Shown here piece by piece: positions 46,158 to 56,210 of a stretch of 64,000 nt of DNA; position 1 is the stretch's first letter, and every line of letters starts with the position of its first letter. Location: contig NZ_CP073653.1 of NCBI RefSeq assembly GCF_018223745.1, positions 3,190,001 to 3,254,000 of the forward strand, written 5' to 3'. The position numbers were made by a program, and so were the translations under genes. Source of the DNA: Clostridium beijerinckii. Lineage in GTDB: Bacteria; Bacillota; Clostridia; Clostridiales; Clostridiaceae. The notes beneath the pieces were generated by a model. The model saw only the letters and a list, made by a program, of their open reading frames with translations, was not told the origin of the DNA and did not search any database.

Positions 46158-48563
46158 TTAATTAATAAACTTATGTTCAAAATCGGATGCTTCCATAGGT
46201 TTTCCTATTAAATACCCTTGAATGAAATCACATTTAAGCTCGTTTAAGATTCTAAGCTGTTCTTTTGTTTCAATTCCTTCTGCAACAATTTTAATATCTA
46301 AGCTATGTCCCATATTTATTATTGATTTAATAATCGTTAGATTTTTATAGTTTGTTTCCAAATTCATTATAAGGGATTTATCAATTTTTATTTTATCAAT
46401 AGGCAATTTATTTACATAATTAAGAGATGAATAGCCTGTTCCAAAATCATCTAATGATATTTTTATTCCCATACTCTTAAATTGTTCCAATATGTTTATA
46501 ATTGTTTCAAAATCCTCCATGGCCTCATCTTCAGTAACTTCTAGGTTCAGGTATTCAGACGGCAGAGAATATGCCTCCAATATATTTTGAACGAGTGATA
46601 CAAATTCAGGTTGCTTTAGTTGAGAATAAGAGGTGTTTACTGATACACTAAATTCATGCGATCCAATTTCATTCCACTTTTTGCACTGTATACAAGCATT
46701 TTCTAACATCCAATTATCGATTGGTATTATTTCTCCTACACTTTTAGCTATAGGAATAAATTCTATAGGCGGAATAATTCTATCCCCTTGCTTCCATCTT
46801 ATAAGCGCTTCTGAATTTAACACTTTCTTTGACTTTAAATCCATAATAGGTTGATAATAAACCATAAATTCATTATTTGATAATGCTTTATTTAATTTCA
46901 TCTTCATTTCTAATTTATCAATTGCTTTATGTTCCATTTTAGGTGAATATATAGCAAAGTCATAACCACCATTTTTCTTAACTTCATACATAGCTAAATC
47001 TGCATTGTTAATCAAAGTATCTGAATCTTCTCCATGCTCTTGGAATATACTTATTCCTATACTTGCTCCAAGAATTAAAGATTCTTCATTATAAGTAATT
47101 GGCTTTTTCAATTCCTTTTGTATTCTTAGAGCAATTTCTTTAATGTATATATCAGACTCTACATTTTTCAATATAATTATAAATTCATCTCCACCAATTC
47201 TACTAATTATATCCTGTGGACCTATAGAATCTTTCAATGTAGATGCTACTTTTTTAAGAACTTTGTCACCAACTTGATGTCCAAAATTATCATTTATATT
47301 TTTAAAATCATCTAAATCTATAAAAAGAATTGCAAATTTTTTATCTTTATTTTTTAATAGTTGATTAATATTTTCTAACATCATTTTTCTATTAGGAATT
47401 TCTGTGAGAGCATCATAATATACATAATGACGAATTTTTTCTTCTGCAAGTATCTTATCTTTTATTTGATCTACAAGTTTCGAATTTTTTCTTTCCAGTT
47501 TTAAAGTATATTTCTTTTCTATTTCTGCTATTCTCTTTCTTTCTGAAATATCATGTATCAAAATTACAATACCTAGTTTATCGTCATACTCATCATATAT
47601 AACTGTACTTGATAATTCACATACAATGTATCCTTCATCTTTTTGTTGTAAATTAACCTCTACATTTCTCACATAACTATTTTCTATTATAGTATTAAAC
47701 TCAATGTTTTTATAAGATATTAAATCGCTGAACATCTTTCCTTCTAATTCTTTAAATTTATAATCTGTTATATTTGATGACGCTTCATTACAATTTTGGA
47801 TTGCAAAATTCTCATCTAAAATAAATATTGGGTTCTTAACACTATTAAAAATGTATTCTGATAAATACTTCGAAGTAGTTAACATAAACCTGTGCTTACT
47901 TATTGCATAGCAAACACCACCCAACGCTATAGTTCCACTCAAAACTACTGAAGGAAAGACAAGAATTCCAAACATAGGTAAAATAATATCTGTTAATACC
48001 CCTATGGTAATACTTATAAAACATGTCCATAAAATAATTTTATTTTGCTTTCTTATCCTATTCTTTTTTGAATATCTCCCTCTATTAAATAGCATTACAA
48101 GACCTGATACATAAAAAATTATAGAACATATGCTGTATGCAATTTGACCAAATAAATTTGGAGCCACATCAATCCATCCATAAGGTCTTCTAATCATAGC
48201 TGAAGATGGTTCAACCATAATATTGCATAAAAATAATAATGCAGCAGGAACGTGGGCTAAAATTATTATAATCCGATTGTATTTACTTTCTTTCTCATTA
48301 TTTAATACAAGTGCAAAATACAGCCAGTGACCAGAAAAAAAACAATACCCAAAAACTGAAACTGCCCTCCAAAAAAACGCTATATTTATATTTTCACAAG
48401 TCAGCATCATTGCATATCCAAGTGCCCAAGCAGCACAACACATGCTTAAATTTAAAAATATTTGATTAGCTTTTGATTTTTTGTCCATCCTGTATCCATA
48501 TATCCCTAGGAATGAATAAAAAACGCAACATAACATTAACGAAATAAATAAACTAATATAAAT
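46158..48563 (-). CDS. Membrane GGDEF-EAL c-di-GMP protein with PAS domain
   Basis: About 801 aa: a 7-helix N-terminal sensor (~1-220), a PAS domain (~230-345), GGDEF with intact RIGGDEFIIIL, and EAL with SEALIRW, LEVTEDEAM, DDFGTGYSSL and AEGIETKEQ. All catalytic residues for c-di-GMP cleavage are present, and the GGDEF site is also intact. The first ATG (48534-48536) has no ribosome site and cuts into helix 1. The frame stays open upstream to an ATT at 48561-48563 standing seven bases behind GGAGG, which I take as the start. Confidence 0.85.
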   Translation of the reverse strand: MYISLFISLMLCCVFYSFLGIYGYRMDKKSKANQIFLNLSMCCAAWALGYAMMLTCENINIAFFWRAVSVFGYCFFSGHWLYFALVLNNEKESKYNRIIIILAHVPAALLFLCNIMVEPSSAMIRRPYGWIDVAPNLFGQIAYSICSIIFYVSGLVMLFNRGRYSKKNRIRKQNKIILWTCFISITIGVLTDIILPMFGILVFPSVVLSGTIALGGVCYAISKHRFMLTTSKYLSEYIFNSVKNPIFILDENFAIQNCNEASSNITDYKFKELEGKMFSDLISYKNIEFNTIIENSYVRNVEVNLQQKDEGYIVCELSSTVIYDEYDDKLGIVILIHDISERKRIAEIEKKYTLKLERKNSKLVDQIKDKILAEEKIRHYVYYDALTEIPNRKMMLENINQLLKNKDKKFAILFIDLDDFKNINDNFGHQVGDKVLKKVASTLKDSIGPQDIISRIGGDEFIIILKNVESDIYIKEIALRIQKELKKPITYNEESLILGASIGISIFQEHGEDSDTLINNADLAMYEVKKNGGYDFAIYSPKMEHKAIDKLEMKMKLNKALSNNEFMVYYQPIMDLKSKKVLNSEALIRWKQGDRIIPPIEFIPIAKSVGEIIPIDNWMLENACIQCKKWNEIGSHEFSVSVNTSYSQLKQPEFVSLVQNILEAYSLPSEYLNLEVTEDEAMEDFETIINILEQFKSMGIKISLDDFGTGYSSLNYVNKLPIDKIKIDKSLIMNLETNYKNLTIIKSIINMGHSLDIKIVAEGIETKEQLRILNELKCDFIQGYLIGKPMEASDFEHKFIN

Positions 48564-49059
48564 AAAACCACCTCCGGCATAAAATATTTTAATAAATTTC
48601 TACTTTATATAATTATCGAGAAACTATAACTTAAATTTTATACGTTTCTATTAAATAATTTCATATTTCAACATTTTCTGTCATTATATCATTTTATTCT
48701 TAATTTCATAAATATTCAAGTTCTGTAAATCTATACATAATAAAAATATTTTTCCAATAACTTCATTTGCATACATGAACTCCTACTAATGAATTAGACT
48801 TTTTAGCAGTGAATATATAAGTTTTAAATGATATATTCATTCCTTATAAAATTATCAAACTCACATTATGTCACAGTTAAGATAGGCTTTTATGAATTAG
48901 ACTTTTAAGAATATAGTATATTCTTAAAATAAGATTACAATACATTAAATACCATAAATATAGAGGATTCCGATTTTTATAAACTTCAGTATCCTCTACT
49001 ATTGCTAATTCCATTTCTTAAATGGTATTATTTATCTTCTCAAATATATTTCACATTTT
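48564..49059. other. Intergenic with palindrome
   Basis: No gene seen. It contains a perfect 27-bp palindrome at 48903-48929 (centre AAGAATATAGTATATTCTT) and a stem AGAGGAT/ATCCTCT at 48962-49000 that may end the AraC gene transcript. Confidence 0.4.
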
Positions 49060-49914
49060 TTATTGGTGACTTGAAAACTCTCTTGAGTTTTTCCTAAACT
49101 CTGTTGGAGTCATACCCTTTTTAGCCAAAAATTGTTTTATAAAATATGTATCATATTCAAAGCCAGTGGCACGTGCAATTTCGTTTAAGCTCATATCAGT
49201 ATGAGTCAATAGACTCTCAGAAACCTTTAAGCGGTACGCTAGTAAGTAGGCCATTGCTGTGCAGCCACATAGATCCTGAAAACTTTTATTTAGTGACACA
49301 CGATTCAAATGAGCACATCTTGTTAAATCTTCCAATGTTATTTTATCAGAATAGTTTATATGTATATATTCTAAAACCAAATTAACAGGTGATTCTTCGC
49401 TATGGTGGTTTAGCTCTTCAATCAATCCAAGTATTTGTATTAAGTATTTTTTTATTCTACACACCCAAAGCGAGTCACTTTGTGCATATACTTCTGTTCC
49501 CATAATAAAAAACCACTCATATAATTTCAAATATATTTTCTCATCTACAGCATATACCCTAGTATGAATTTTATCTTTTCCAAAAAGTAAAAGACCAGTT
49601 TTTATTTTTAGATTAGTTGACAGATATCCAGTATTTTCTGAGAAATGAGCTGTATTAAAAAAATCTGGATGGAAACAAAATGATTGCGAAGATACATTTT
49701 GTTTTTCAATAACTTCTATTTTATCTTCCATTGATAAACAAAGAATACTTGGAGCGACAATTTTCACAGGGCGACCATTTAGTTGTAAATTCATGCTTCC
49801 ACTCGTAATAAAGGTTATAGTTAAACGCTCTTTATAAGGAAGATTTACAAAGTTTTCATTTGCAATAAATTCTATATATACAGTTCTATTCTTGTGACGA
49901 TCCATTTGTGGCAT
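49060..49914 (-). CDS. AraC-family regulator
   Basis: 284 aa. An N-terminal cupin-like ligand domain (~1-160) and a C-terminal AraC DNA-binding pair of helix-turn-helices (~185-280; ITLEDLTRCAHLNRVSLNKSF and LNEIARATGFEYDTYFIKQFLAKKGMTP). ATGGAGGAAT precedes the ATG. It is divergent from the epoxide-hydrolase gene, with 305 bases between, and probably controls it. Confidence 0.88.
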   Translation of the reverse strand: MPQMDRHKNRTVYIEFIANENFVNLPYKERLTITFITSGSMNLQLNGRPVKIVAPSILCLSMEDKIEVIEKQNVSSQSFCFHPDFFNTAHFSENTGYLSTNLKIKTGLLLFGKDKIHTRVYAVDEKIYLKLYEWFFIMGTEVYAQSDSLWVCRIKKYLIQILGLIEELNHHSEESPVNLVLEYIHINYSDKITLEDLTRCAHLNRVSLNKSFQDLCGCTAMAYLLAYRLKVSESLLTHTDMSLNEIARATGFEYDTYFIKQFLAKKGMTPTEFRKNSREFSSHQ

Positions 49915-50219
49915 AAGTATTCCTCCATTAGGTACATTAAAATAAATAATAAATTTAAATTACCATTTATATTTTCATTAATCAATAGCAAAATCTAAGA
50001 CAAATGCTAAAAAAATCCCTATATCAAAAGTCGACAATTCCACAGTCGCCTTTGAGATTTTGTTCTTGTTCTCTTACAAATAGTATAGTTAAAAGCTTCA
50101 TTTATGACATTGTATCATATTTTCTAAATGGTAGACTATTATTAAGAATTAAAGAAAGTTATGCAAAATAAGTCTATTAATAACTCACTGTTAATAACTT
50201 ATATGAAAGGAGAATTATT
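49915..50219. other. Divergent promoter region
   Basis: Spacer between the AraC and epoxide-hydrolase genes. A segment at 50046-50085 (TTCCACAGTCGCC...GATTTTGTTCT) recurs at 62168-62205. No clear operator is visible. Confidence 0.35.
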
Positions 50220-51362
50220 ATGTCTATTAAAAAATTCAATATCCAAGTATCTGATGAGGTACTTAATGATTTAAAATACAGATTGGATCATATACGCTGG
50301 CCTGAGCTGCTAGAAAACTTAAGTTGGGAACGAGGTACTAATATAAGTTATTTAAAATCACTTGTTTCGTATTGGAAGGATGAGTTTGACTGGCGTGCAC
50401 AAGAAAAAGAATTAAACCGCTTTTCTCATTTTTGCTGTAATGTGGATGGGATAGATATTCACTTCATACACGAAAAAGGAAAGGGACCTAATCCTACCCC
50501 AATTATACTTACTCATGGATGGCCTGACAGTTTCATACGCTATCAAAAGATTATACCACTTCTTACTGACCCTGCAAGTTATGGTGGTGATCCTAATGAT
50601 TCTTTTGATATAATTATCCCTTCGCTACCTGGCTTTGGCTTTTCTAGTGCTTCAAAACATAGTGGCATGAACAATTATCGTGTTTCTGAGCTTTGGGCAA
50701 AGCTAATGACTGAAAAACTTGGTTACAGTAAGTTTGCTGCTGCAGGTGGAGATATGGGTTCAGGTGTTACAAGATACTTAGCATTAAACCATCCAGAACT
50801 TCTAATAGGAATCCATCTAACTGATATTGGAATTATCAGAGATCTTATGATGTCAAATGATACAGAGCTTTCAAAAGATGAATTGAATTATAAGAAAATT
50901 GCTTCAGAATGGATGTCAAACGAAGCAGGTTATATGTCTATTCAATCTACAAAACCTCAAACCATTGCCTATGGACTTTCTGACTCACCAGTAGGCTTAG
51001 CTGCATGGATTATAGAAAAATTTCGCGGTTGGAGTGATTGCAATGGTGATTTAAGTAAAAACTTTAGCAAAGATGAACTTCTCACTAATATAATGATCTA
51101 TTGGGTCACAAATACCATAGGCTCATCAGCAAATGCATATTATGAAAATACACATTCATTGCCACCAATGGGACACATAGATGTACCAACAGGCATGGCT
51201 ATCTTCCCAGCTGATGTATTGCTACCACCAAAAGAATGGGCTATGCGCAATTTAAATATCACTCGCTGGACTACAATGCCTAAAGGAGGACATTTTACAG
51301 CCATGGAAGATCCTGAACATTTTGCTGAAGAAATTTGCACATTCTTTAGAACTTATAGATAA
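50220..51362 (+). CDS. Epoxide hydrolase (EHN-domain alpha/beta hydrolase)
   Basis: 380 aa. The N-terminal ~110 residues are the epoxide-hydrolase N domain (FNIQVSDEVLNDLKYRLDHI, WPELLENLSWERGTN). The alpha/beta core has HGWPDSF (oxyanion region), the nucleophile Asp in AAGGDMGSGV, and the catalytic His in PKGGHFTAMEDPEHF. It opens epoxides to diols in the cytosol. AAAGGAGAA precedes the ATG. The divergent AraC gene is the likely regulator. Confidence 0.92.
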   Translation: MSIKKFNIQVSDEVLNDLKYRLDHIRWPELLENLSWERGTNISYLKSLVSYWKDEFDWRAQEKELNRFSHFCCNVDGIDIHFIHEKGKGPNPTPIILTHGWPDSFIRYQKIIPLLTDPASYGGDPNDSFDIIIPSLPGFGFSSASKHSGMNNYRVSELWAKLMTEKLGYSKFAAAGGDMGSGVTRYLALNHPELLIGIHLTDIGIIRDLMMSNDTELSKDELNYKKIASEWMSNEAGYMSIQSTKPQTIAYGLSDSPVGLAAWIIEKFRGWSDCNGDLSKNFSKDELLTNIMIYWVTNTIGSSANAYYENTHSLPPMGHIDVPTGMAIFPADVLLPPKEWAMRNLNITRWTTMPKGGHFTAMEDPEHFAEEICTFFRTYR

Positions 51363-51385
51363 GCTTGAACTTATGTCATGGCTTA

Positions 51386-51436
51386 CCGAAATTATAAATA
51401 TTTTGTTCCGAAAAACTATAAAAATATCGCTGGAAA
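51386..51436. repeat. Short dispersed repeat, copy 2
   Basis: Partner of 45085-45136 (TATAAATATTTTGTTCCGAA ... ATCGCTGGAAA). Confidence 0.5.
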
Positions 51437-51441
51437 TTCTA

Positions 51442-51581
51442 AGTTGCAGATTTCACCACTTTAGCATGCTCCCACTTTCCTAGGGAAGCTCGACTCATTA
51501 CATTCGCTGAGGAAGTTCGAGGAACCCAAAATAAAATTTTGGACTCTCACTTCACAAGCTAAAGTGGAACAATTTACAACT
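51442..51581. repeat. Miniature inverted-repeat element, 140 bp
   Basis: Bounded by a 24-base imperfect inverted repeat that ends inward in CCACTTTAGC / GCTAAAGTGG. It has no open frame and abuts the short repeat at 51386-51436. Confidence 0.5.
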
Positions 51582-51810
51582 AATAATCTCATCAGCTCAT
51601 TTTCAAATGTTTTCTTCACAAATATATTTATAATTTCTAGTGAAGGTATATGATATACTCACGTACTTTTATTCCACATAACTGCAACAATACCCATAAA
51701 CATAACATTTTTAAAACAGCACTAAACCTCTTCTTATTCAATGATCACAAATGCAGTAAATAGCCACTATTTTAGATATTAGCATCATAAATAGTAGCTA
51801 TTTTATTCAC

Positions 51811-54800
51811 TTATCCTTGCTTTTTCCAGAATTTCAGTGATTTAACACTTGGCTTATCAGGCTTTATTGATATCTCCTCTAACCTAGTATTAACTAAAGA
51901 ATAAACCACTGGAACAACTACGAATGTAAGGAAAGTAGCTGATGCAAGTCCAAATATTATGGTTACAGACATAGGTCCAAATAACGCACTTTTTGAAAAT
52001 GCAAGTGGTATAAGACCTGTAATAGTTGCTACAGAACTTAGTATTATCGGCCTGAATCTTTGACTTACAGCATTCAAGCATGCTTCATCTATAGAAAGAC
52101 CTTCTTTTCTTCCTTCAATTATATATTCCACAAGCAGAATACCATTTCTTATAACTACTCCAATTAAACTTATTATTCCCATTACAGCAGTTAAAGATAG
52201 CTGCATCTTAAATGTGAGAAGCCCTGCCGTTACTCCTATTAATGATAGTGGAAGTGCACACATTATTATAAGTGGCTGTACAAAAGATTTAAATTGAACA
52301 AATAAAATCACATAAATTATTAGTATACACATGGCTGCAGCTATACCTAGACTTGTAAAATTCAAATCTATTTGATGTTTCTCACCATCATAAATAACAT
52401 TTACACCATCTATATCCATCTTATTTATTTCCGGACTTAATGCATTTTCTACGGTAACAGCATTATAACCAGTTTTTATATCGCTATATACTGTTACAGT
52501 TTTATCTTTCTTATAATGTTTTATTTGGTCTATCTGTGAATCAAGTTTTATAGTTGCTACTTCTGATAACAATACCTTGTTTTTTGCAAGGCTGGATTTC
52601 ACTTGTAAATTTTTTAAATCTTCAACTGATGTAGCATTACTTTTAACTAGTATATCGTAATCACTTCCATTTTTTCTGTATACAGAAGCAGCATATCCTC
52701 TTATAGCAATGCTTATCTGCTTTTCTATATCAGATTTTAATAAACCATGCTGTACTGCCTTAGTACTATCTATATCTACTTCATATTGATAAGTCTTTTT
52801 TGCTGCATCATCTCTTACATTTGTAGTTCCTGGAATACCATTTAATTTTTCTTGTATTTGATCTGAAGCCGAATAAAGCTTCTCTAAATCATCTCCTGTA
52901 AGTCTTATACGAATAGGTGCACCTGTTGGCATTGCTTGTTCCAAGAGTTTTACTGTTGCAGTACCTCCAGATATTTTACTATCTATTTGACTTTGTAAAT
53001 ACTCAGCCAATTCTTGTCTTGTACTGAACTTTTTGGTTTTATTTAGGTCTATGTTCATCATAATTTGAGCTTTATCTTTTGCTGGTGCAAGAGGAGGTAT
53101 AGTAATATAAAATTTAGGCACAGCACCACCTATAGCTGACGTATAACTTGTAACATCTTCATCTGATTTTACTATATCTTCAACTTGTTTTACTAAATCA
53201 CTCGTGCTGTCAATATTATCCACTTTTTCATTAGCAACATCTATATAAAGAATGTCTTTATCTGCATAAGGAAAGAACTTCGTTCCTATTGAATTCAGCA
53301 ATCCTATTGATACTGCAAATAAACATAAACATATTATAATAATCTTTATTTTATTCTTAAGTCCATAATTTAAAAGTTTATGGAAAAACCTTTTTATTAT
53401 ACTTTCCTTCTCAACTTTTTTACTTTTTCTAAAAAATATAGATGCCATAGCAGGAGTTACAAACAGTGCTGATAAGTAAGAACACGCAATACATATCATT
53501 ACTACCTGAGGCAAAGTTCTTAAGAATTCTCCTGCTCCACCAGGTATATTTAAAAGTGGTGCAAAAGCACCAATAATAATCAATGTAGATGTGAATACAG
53601 GCACAAATAATTTTTTAATACCATGAAAAGCAGCTTCATCTCCAGACATACCTTCATCAATACCTACCTGCACAACATCGCCTATTACAATGGCATCATC
53701 TACTAATATTCCAAGAGCTATAATAAGTGCTGTGGTAGACATTTCCTGAACCTTAATACCAAGGGCATTCATAGCAACAAATGACATAGATATAGATATC
53801 GGAATTACTGCTGATACTACCATTGCATTTCTAAATCCCATTCCTATTAAAACAGTTATAACTACCAGAATCACACCATCTCTAAGGTTCTCCATAAAGA
53901 AAGAAACTGATTCATCTACAGCCTTAGGCTGAAAAGTAACTTGCTCTATTTTCAAATCTGGTGGTAATTGTTTTTTTATCTCATCTAACTTTTTTGTTAC
54001 ATCCTTACCTATTAAAACTATATTTTTATTATCTTGAAAATAACCTGTAAGCAATACTGCATTTTCTCCATTGCTAGTGAATTTAAGACTAGAATCATCA
54101 TCATAACCCATATAAACCTTGGCTATGTCTTTAAGCCTAATAGTTTGTCCAGTATCAGTTGAAACATTCACCACAGTATCTTCTATTTCCCTAAGAGATG
54201 TAAAACTTCCAGGTGTCTCAACTTTCATTTTCCCAGTTTTTAAATCTAAATTTCCAGAAGGAATATCTACATTTTGAGCTTTTAATGCTCCACATATGTC
54301 TTCAAAAGAAATTGGATATTTATTTATCTTATTTAAATCCACTTCCACTTTTACCTGATTATCTTGCTTACCCTTTATATCAAATCTTGAAATACCACTA
54401 ACATTGCTTAGCTGCTTCTTTATATCATCTGCATAATTTCCCAATTGTTCATATGTGTAATTATCGCCAGATACACTTAGAATCATACCAGCAGTTTCTG
54501 TAAGATTCGTATTTATATCACTATCCTGACATCCATCTGGGAGATCTGATTTTAAATCTTTTATCTTATCTCTCATATCACGCCATGCTTTCTCTTTATC
54601 ACAATCATTAGTTAAGAAAACAACAACTATTGAAGCATTATTTACAGAGTAAGACTCACAATAATCATAACCATCTATTTCTTCAACTTTTTCTTCAACT
54701 TTTTTTGAAACTAAACTTTCTATATCACTAGGAGAACCTCCTGGATAAACCGTTGTGATCATTGCTGCTGGAGATGAAACATCTGGCATTTCCTGCTTAG

Positions 54801-54897
54801 GAACAATATAATAGCAATAACATCCACTTAAAATAGCTATAGTTATTAAAAATAATACTATTTTTTTATTTCTAATAGCTGCTTTAATCAATCCCAT
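51811..54897 (-). CDS. RND-family efflux pump (AcrB/HAE type)
   Basis: 1028 aa, full-length. Twelve membrane helices with two large extracytoplasmic loops (~35-330 and ~545-845), and an internal repeat typical of RND. The conserved helix-4 segment IIALGILVDDAIVIGDVV carries the paired Asp of the proton relay. The start MGLIKAAIRNKKIVLF follows GGGGGATG. It exports drugs, metals or lipids using protons. It is the last gene after the membrane-fusion and TolC-like genes, 13 bases behind the former. Confidence 0.93.
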   Translation of the reverse strand: MGLIKAAIRNKKIVLFLITIAILSGCYCYYIVPKQEMPDVSSPAAMITTVYPGGSPSDIESLVSKKVEEKVEEIDGYDYCESYSVNNASIVVVFLTNDCDKEKAWRDMRDKIKDLKSDLPDGCQDSDINTNLTETAGMILSVSGDNYTYEQLGNYADDIKKQLSNVSGISRFDIKGKQDNQVKVEVDLNKINKYPISFEDICGALKAQNVDIPSGNLDLKTGKMKVETPGSFTSLREIEDTVVNVSTDTGQTIRLKDIAKVYMGYDDDSSLKFTSNGENAVLLTGYFQDNKNIVLIGKDVTKKLDEIKKQLPPDLKIEQVTFQPKAVDESVSFFMENLRDGVILVVITVLIGMGFRNAMVVSAVIPISISMSFVAMNALGIKVQEMSTTALIIALGILVDDAIVIGDVVQVGIDEGMSGDEAAFHGIKKLFVPVFTSTLIIIGAFAPLLNIPGGAGEFLRTLPQVVMICIACSYLSALFVTPAMASIFFRKSKKVEKESIIKRFFHKLLNYGLKNKIKIIIICLCLFAVSIGLLNSIGTKFFPYADKDILYIDVANEKVDNIDSTSDLVKQVEDIVKSDEDVTSYTSAIGGAVPKFYITIPPLAPAKDKAQIMMNIDLNKTKKFSTRQELAEYLQSQIDSKISGGTATVKLLEQAMPTGAPIRIRLTGDDLEKLYSASDQIQEKLNGIPGTTNVRDDAAKKTYQYEVDIDSTKAVQHGLLKSDIEKQISIAIRGYAASVYRKNGSDYDILVKSNATSVEDLKNLQVKSSLAKNKVLLSEVATIKLDSQIDQIKHYKKDKTVTVYSDIKTGYNAVTVENALSPEINKMDIDGVNVIYDGEKHQIDLNFTSLGIAAAMCILIIYVILFVQFKSFVQPLIIMCALPLSLIGVTAGLLTFKMQLSLTAVMGIISLIGVVIRNGILLVEYIIEGRKEGLSIDEACLNAVSQRFRPIILSSVATITGLIPLAFSKSALFGPMSVTIIFGLASATFLTFVVVPVVYSLVNTRLEEISIKPDKPSVKSLKFWKKQG

Positions 54898-54910
54898 AAT
54901 TCATCCCCCT

Positions 54911-56119
54911 TTATTCTGCTGAAACCTGATATCCAGCTTTTATATTTTTCATACCTTCAGTAATAAGGTTTTCTCCAACTTCTAATCCATCTATGCATAC
55001 TTCATTTTCATTTGTATCTCCTAAAGTTACATTTTTCCTAACAGCACGTCCATCTTCCACTGTATAAACATAATCTTGTCCATCATTCAAAATGCTGGTA
55101 ATTGGAATCCATATGCCACTCTTTTCTCCATTATCAATATAAACTTTCACAGACTGACCTACGTAATATTTATCATTATCTATTGGATTTAAAATTTTGA
55201 TTTCTGCACTGTAAGTTCCACTTTGTTTATCAGGTGCTTGAACTATATTCATAATTTCTCCATCAGTAGTAGTGTCATCTATTTTAACTTCTGCTTTTGT
55301 TCCTACTTGTATTTTCTTTACATCATCATCTGATAAACCTGCAGTAATCACTTGATCGTCACTTCTAACTAAAATTACTGGATACCCAGCTTGTTGCATT
55401 TCTCCTTCTTTACAAAGGACATCTACTACATAACCATCTTCATCTGCTACAAGAGATGCATCTTGAACTAAATTAACCTTTGAATCATAATTAGCTTTTG
55501 CAGCATTTACCTGTGCCAATGCTGCTTGCTTATCCTCTTCCCTTGTTCCATTTTGAAGCTGTGTCAATGTTTCCTTTGCTGCATTTAACTGGCTTTCACT
55601 ACCATCTAATTTAATTTTAAGATCGTTAACCTGCTGCTGTGTAGCTGCCTTTATTTGAAATAAATTAACGGTTTTATCATATAAATCCTTGCAGTAATTA
55701 TACTCATCCTGAGCATTTTTTACTGCTATCTGAGCTTTATTTATATCCTCGGCTTGTGCTCCATTCACTGCTTTATCATATTGGGCTTGAGCTGCATCCA
55801 TTTGAGCTTTTGCAGCATTTTCTGCCAAATTTAAGTCACTTTTATCTAAACCAACCAGGTTATCTCCTTTTTTCACCTTTTGACCTTTTACAACATATAT
55901 TTTTGAAATTTTAGCTGGACTTTTGAAGGAAAGCTTTCTTACTTCACTTCCTCCTGTTATACCCTCATATTCTAAATCACTTAAATGGCTTTGATTTTGA
56001 AGTTCTACTGTTTTCACTGGATAAGTTTTTGCATCTATTTTTTTATCATTTTTACTGCATCCACTTAATGTTGTAAAATTTAAAATTACTAAACAAATAG
56101 CTATTATCTTCTTATTCAT
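54911..56119 (-). CDS. Membrane-fusion lipoprotein of the RND pump
   Basis: 402 aa. Lipobox TLSGC gives a lipid anchor at Cys21. A barrel-sandwich (lipoyl) domain is split by a long coiled hairpin (~95-215; AAKAQMDAAQAQYDKAVNGA and ESQLNAAKETLTQLQNGTRE), followed by beta-barrel and membrane-proximal domains. This is the HlyD/AcrA architecture. It links the RND pump to an outer partner, here possibly the TolC-like protein encoded just upstream. Confidence 0.92.
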   Translation of the reverse strand: MNKKIIAICLVILNFTTLSGCSKNDKKIDAKTYPVKTVELQNQSHLSDLEYEGITGGSEVRKLSFKSPAKISKIYVVKGQKVKKGDNLVGLDKSDLNLAENAAKAQMDAAQAQYDKAVNGAQAEDINKAQIAVKNAQDEYNYCKDLYDKTVNLFQIKAATQQQVNDLKIKLDGSESQLNAAKETLTQLQNGTREEDKQAALAQVNAAKANYDSKVNLVQDASLVADEDGYVVDVLCKEGEMQQAGYPVILVRSDDQVITAGLSDDDVKKIQVGTKAEVKIDDTTTDGEIMNIVQAPDKQSGTYSAEIKILNPIDNDKYYVGQSVKVYIDNGEKSGIWIPITSILNDGQDYVYTVEDGRAVRKNVTLGDTNENEVCIDGLEVGENLITEGMKNIKAGYQVSAE

Positions 56120-56210
56120 ATATCCTCCTTATATTCACCATATCGCACATAAAACATAATATTTATTGAGTTTATTTTCCTGAATAATTTTTATTCATTG
56201 AAAAAATTTA

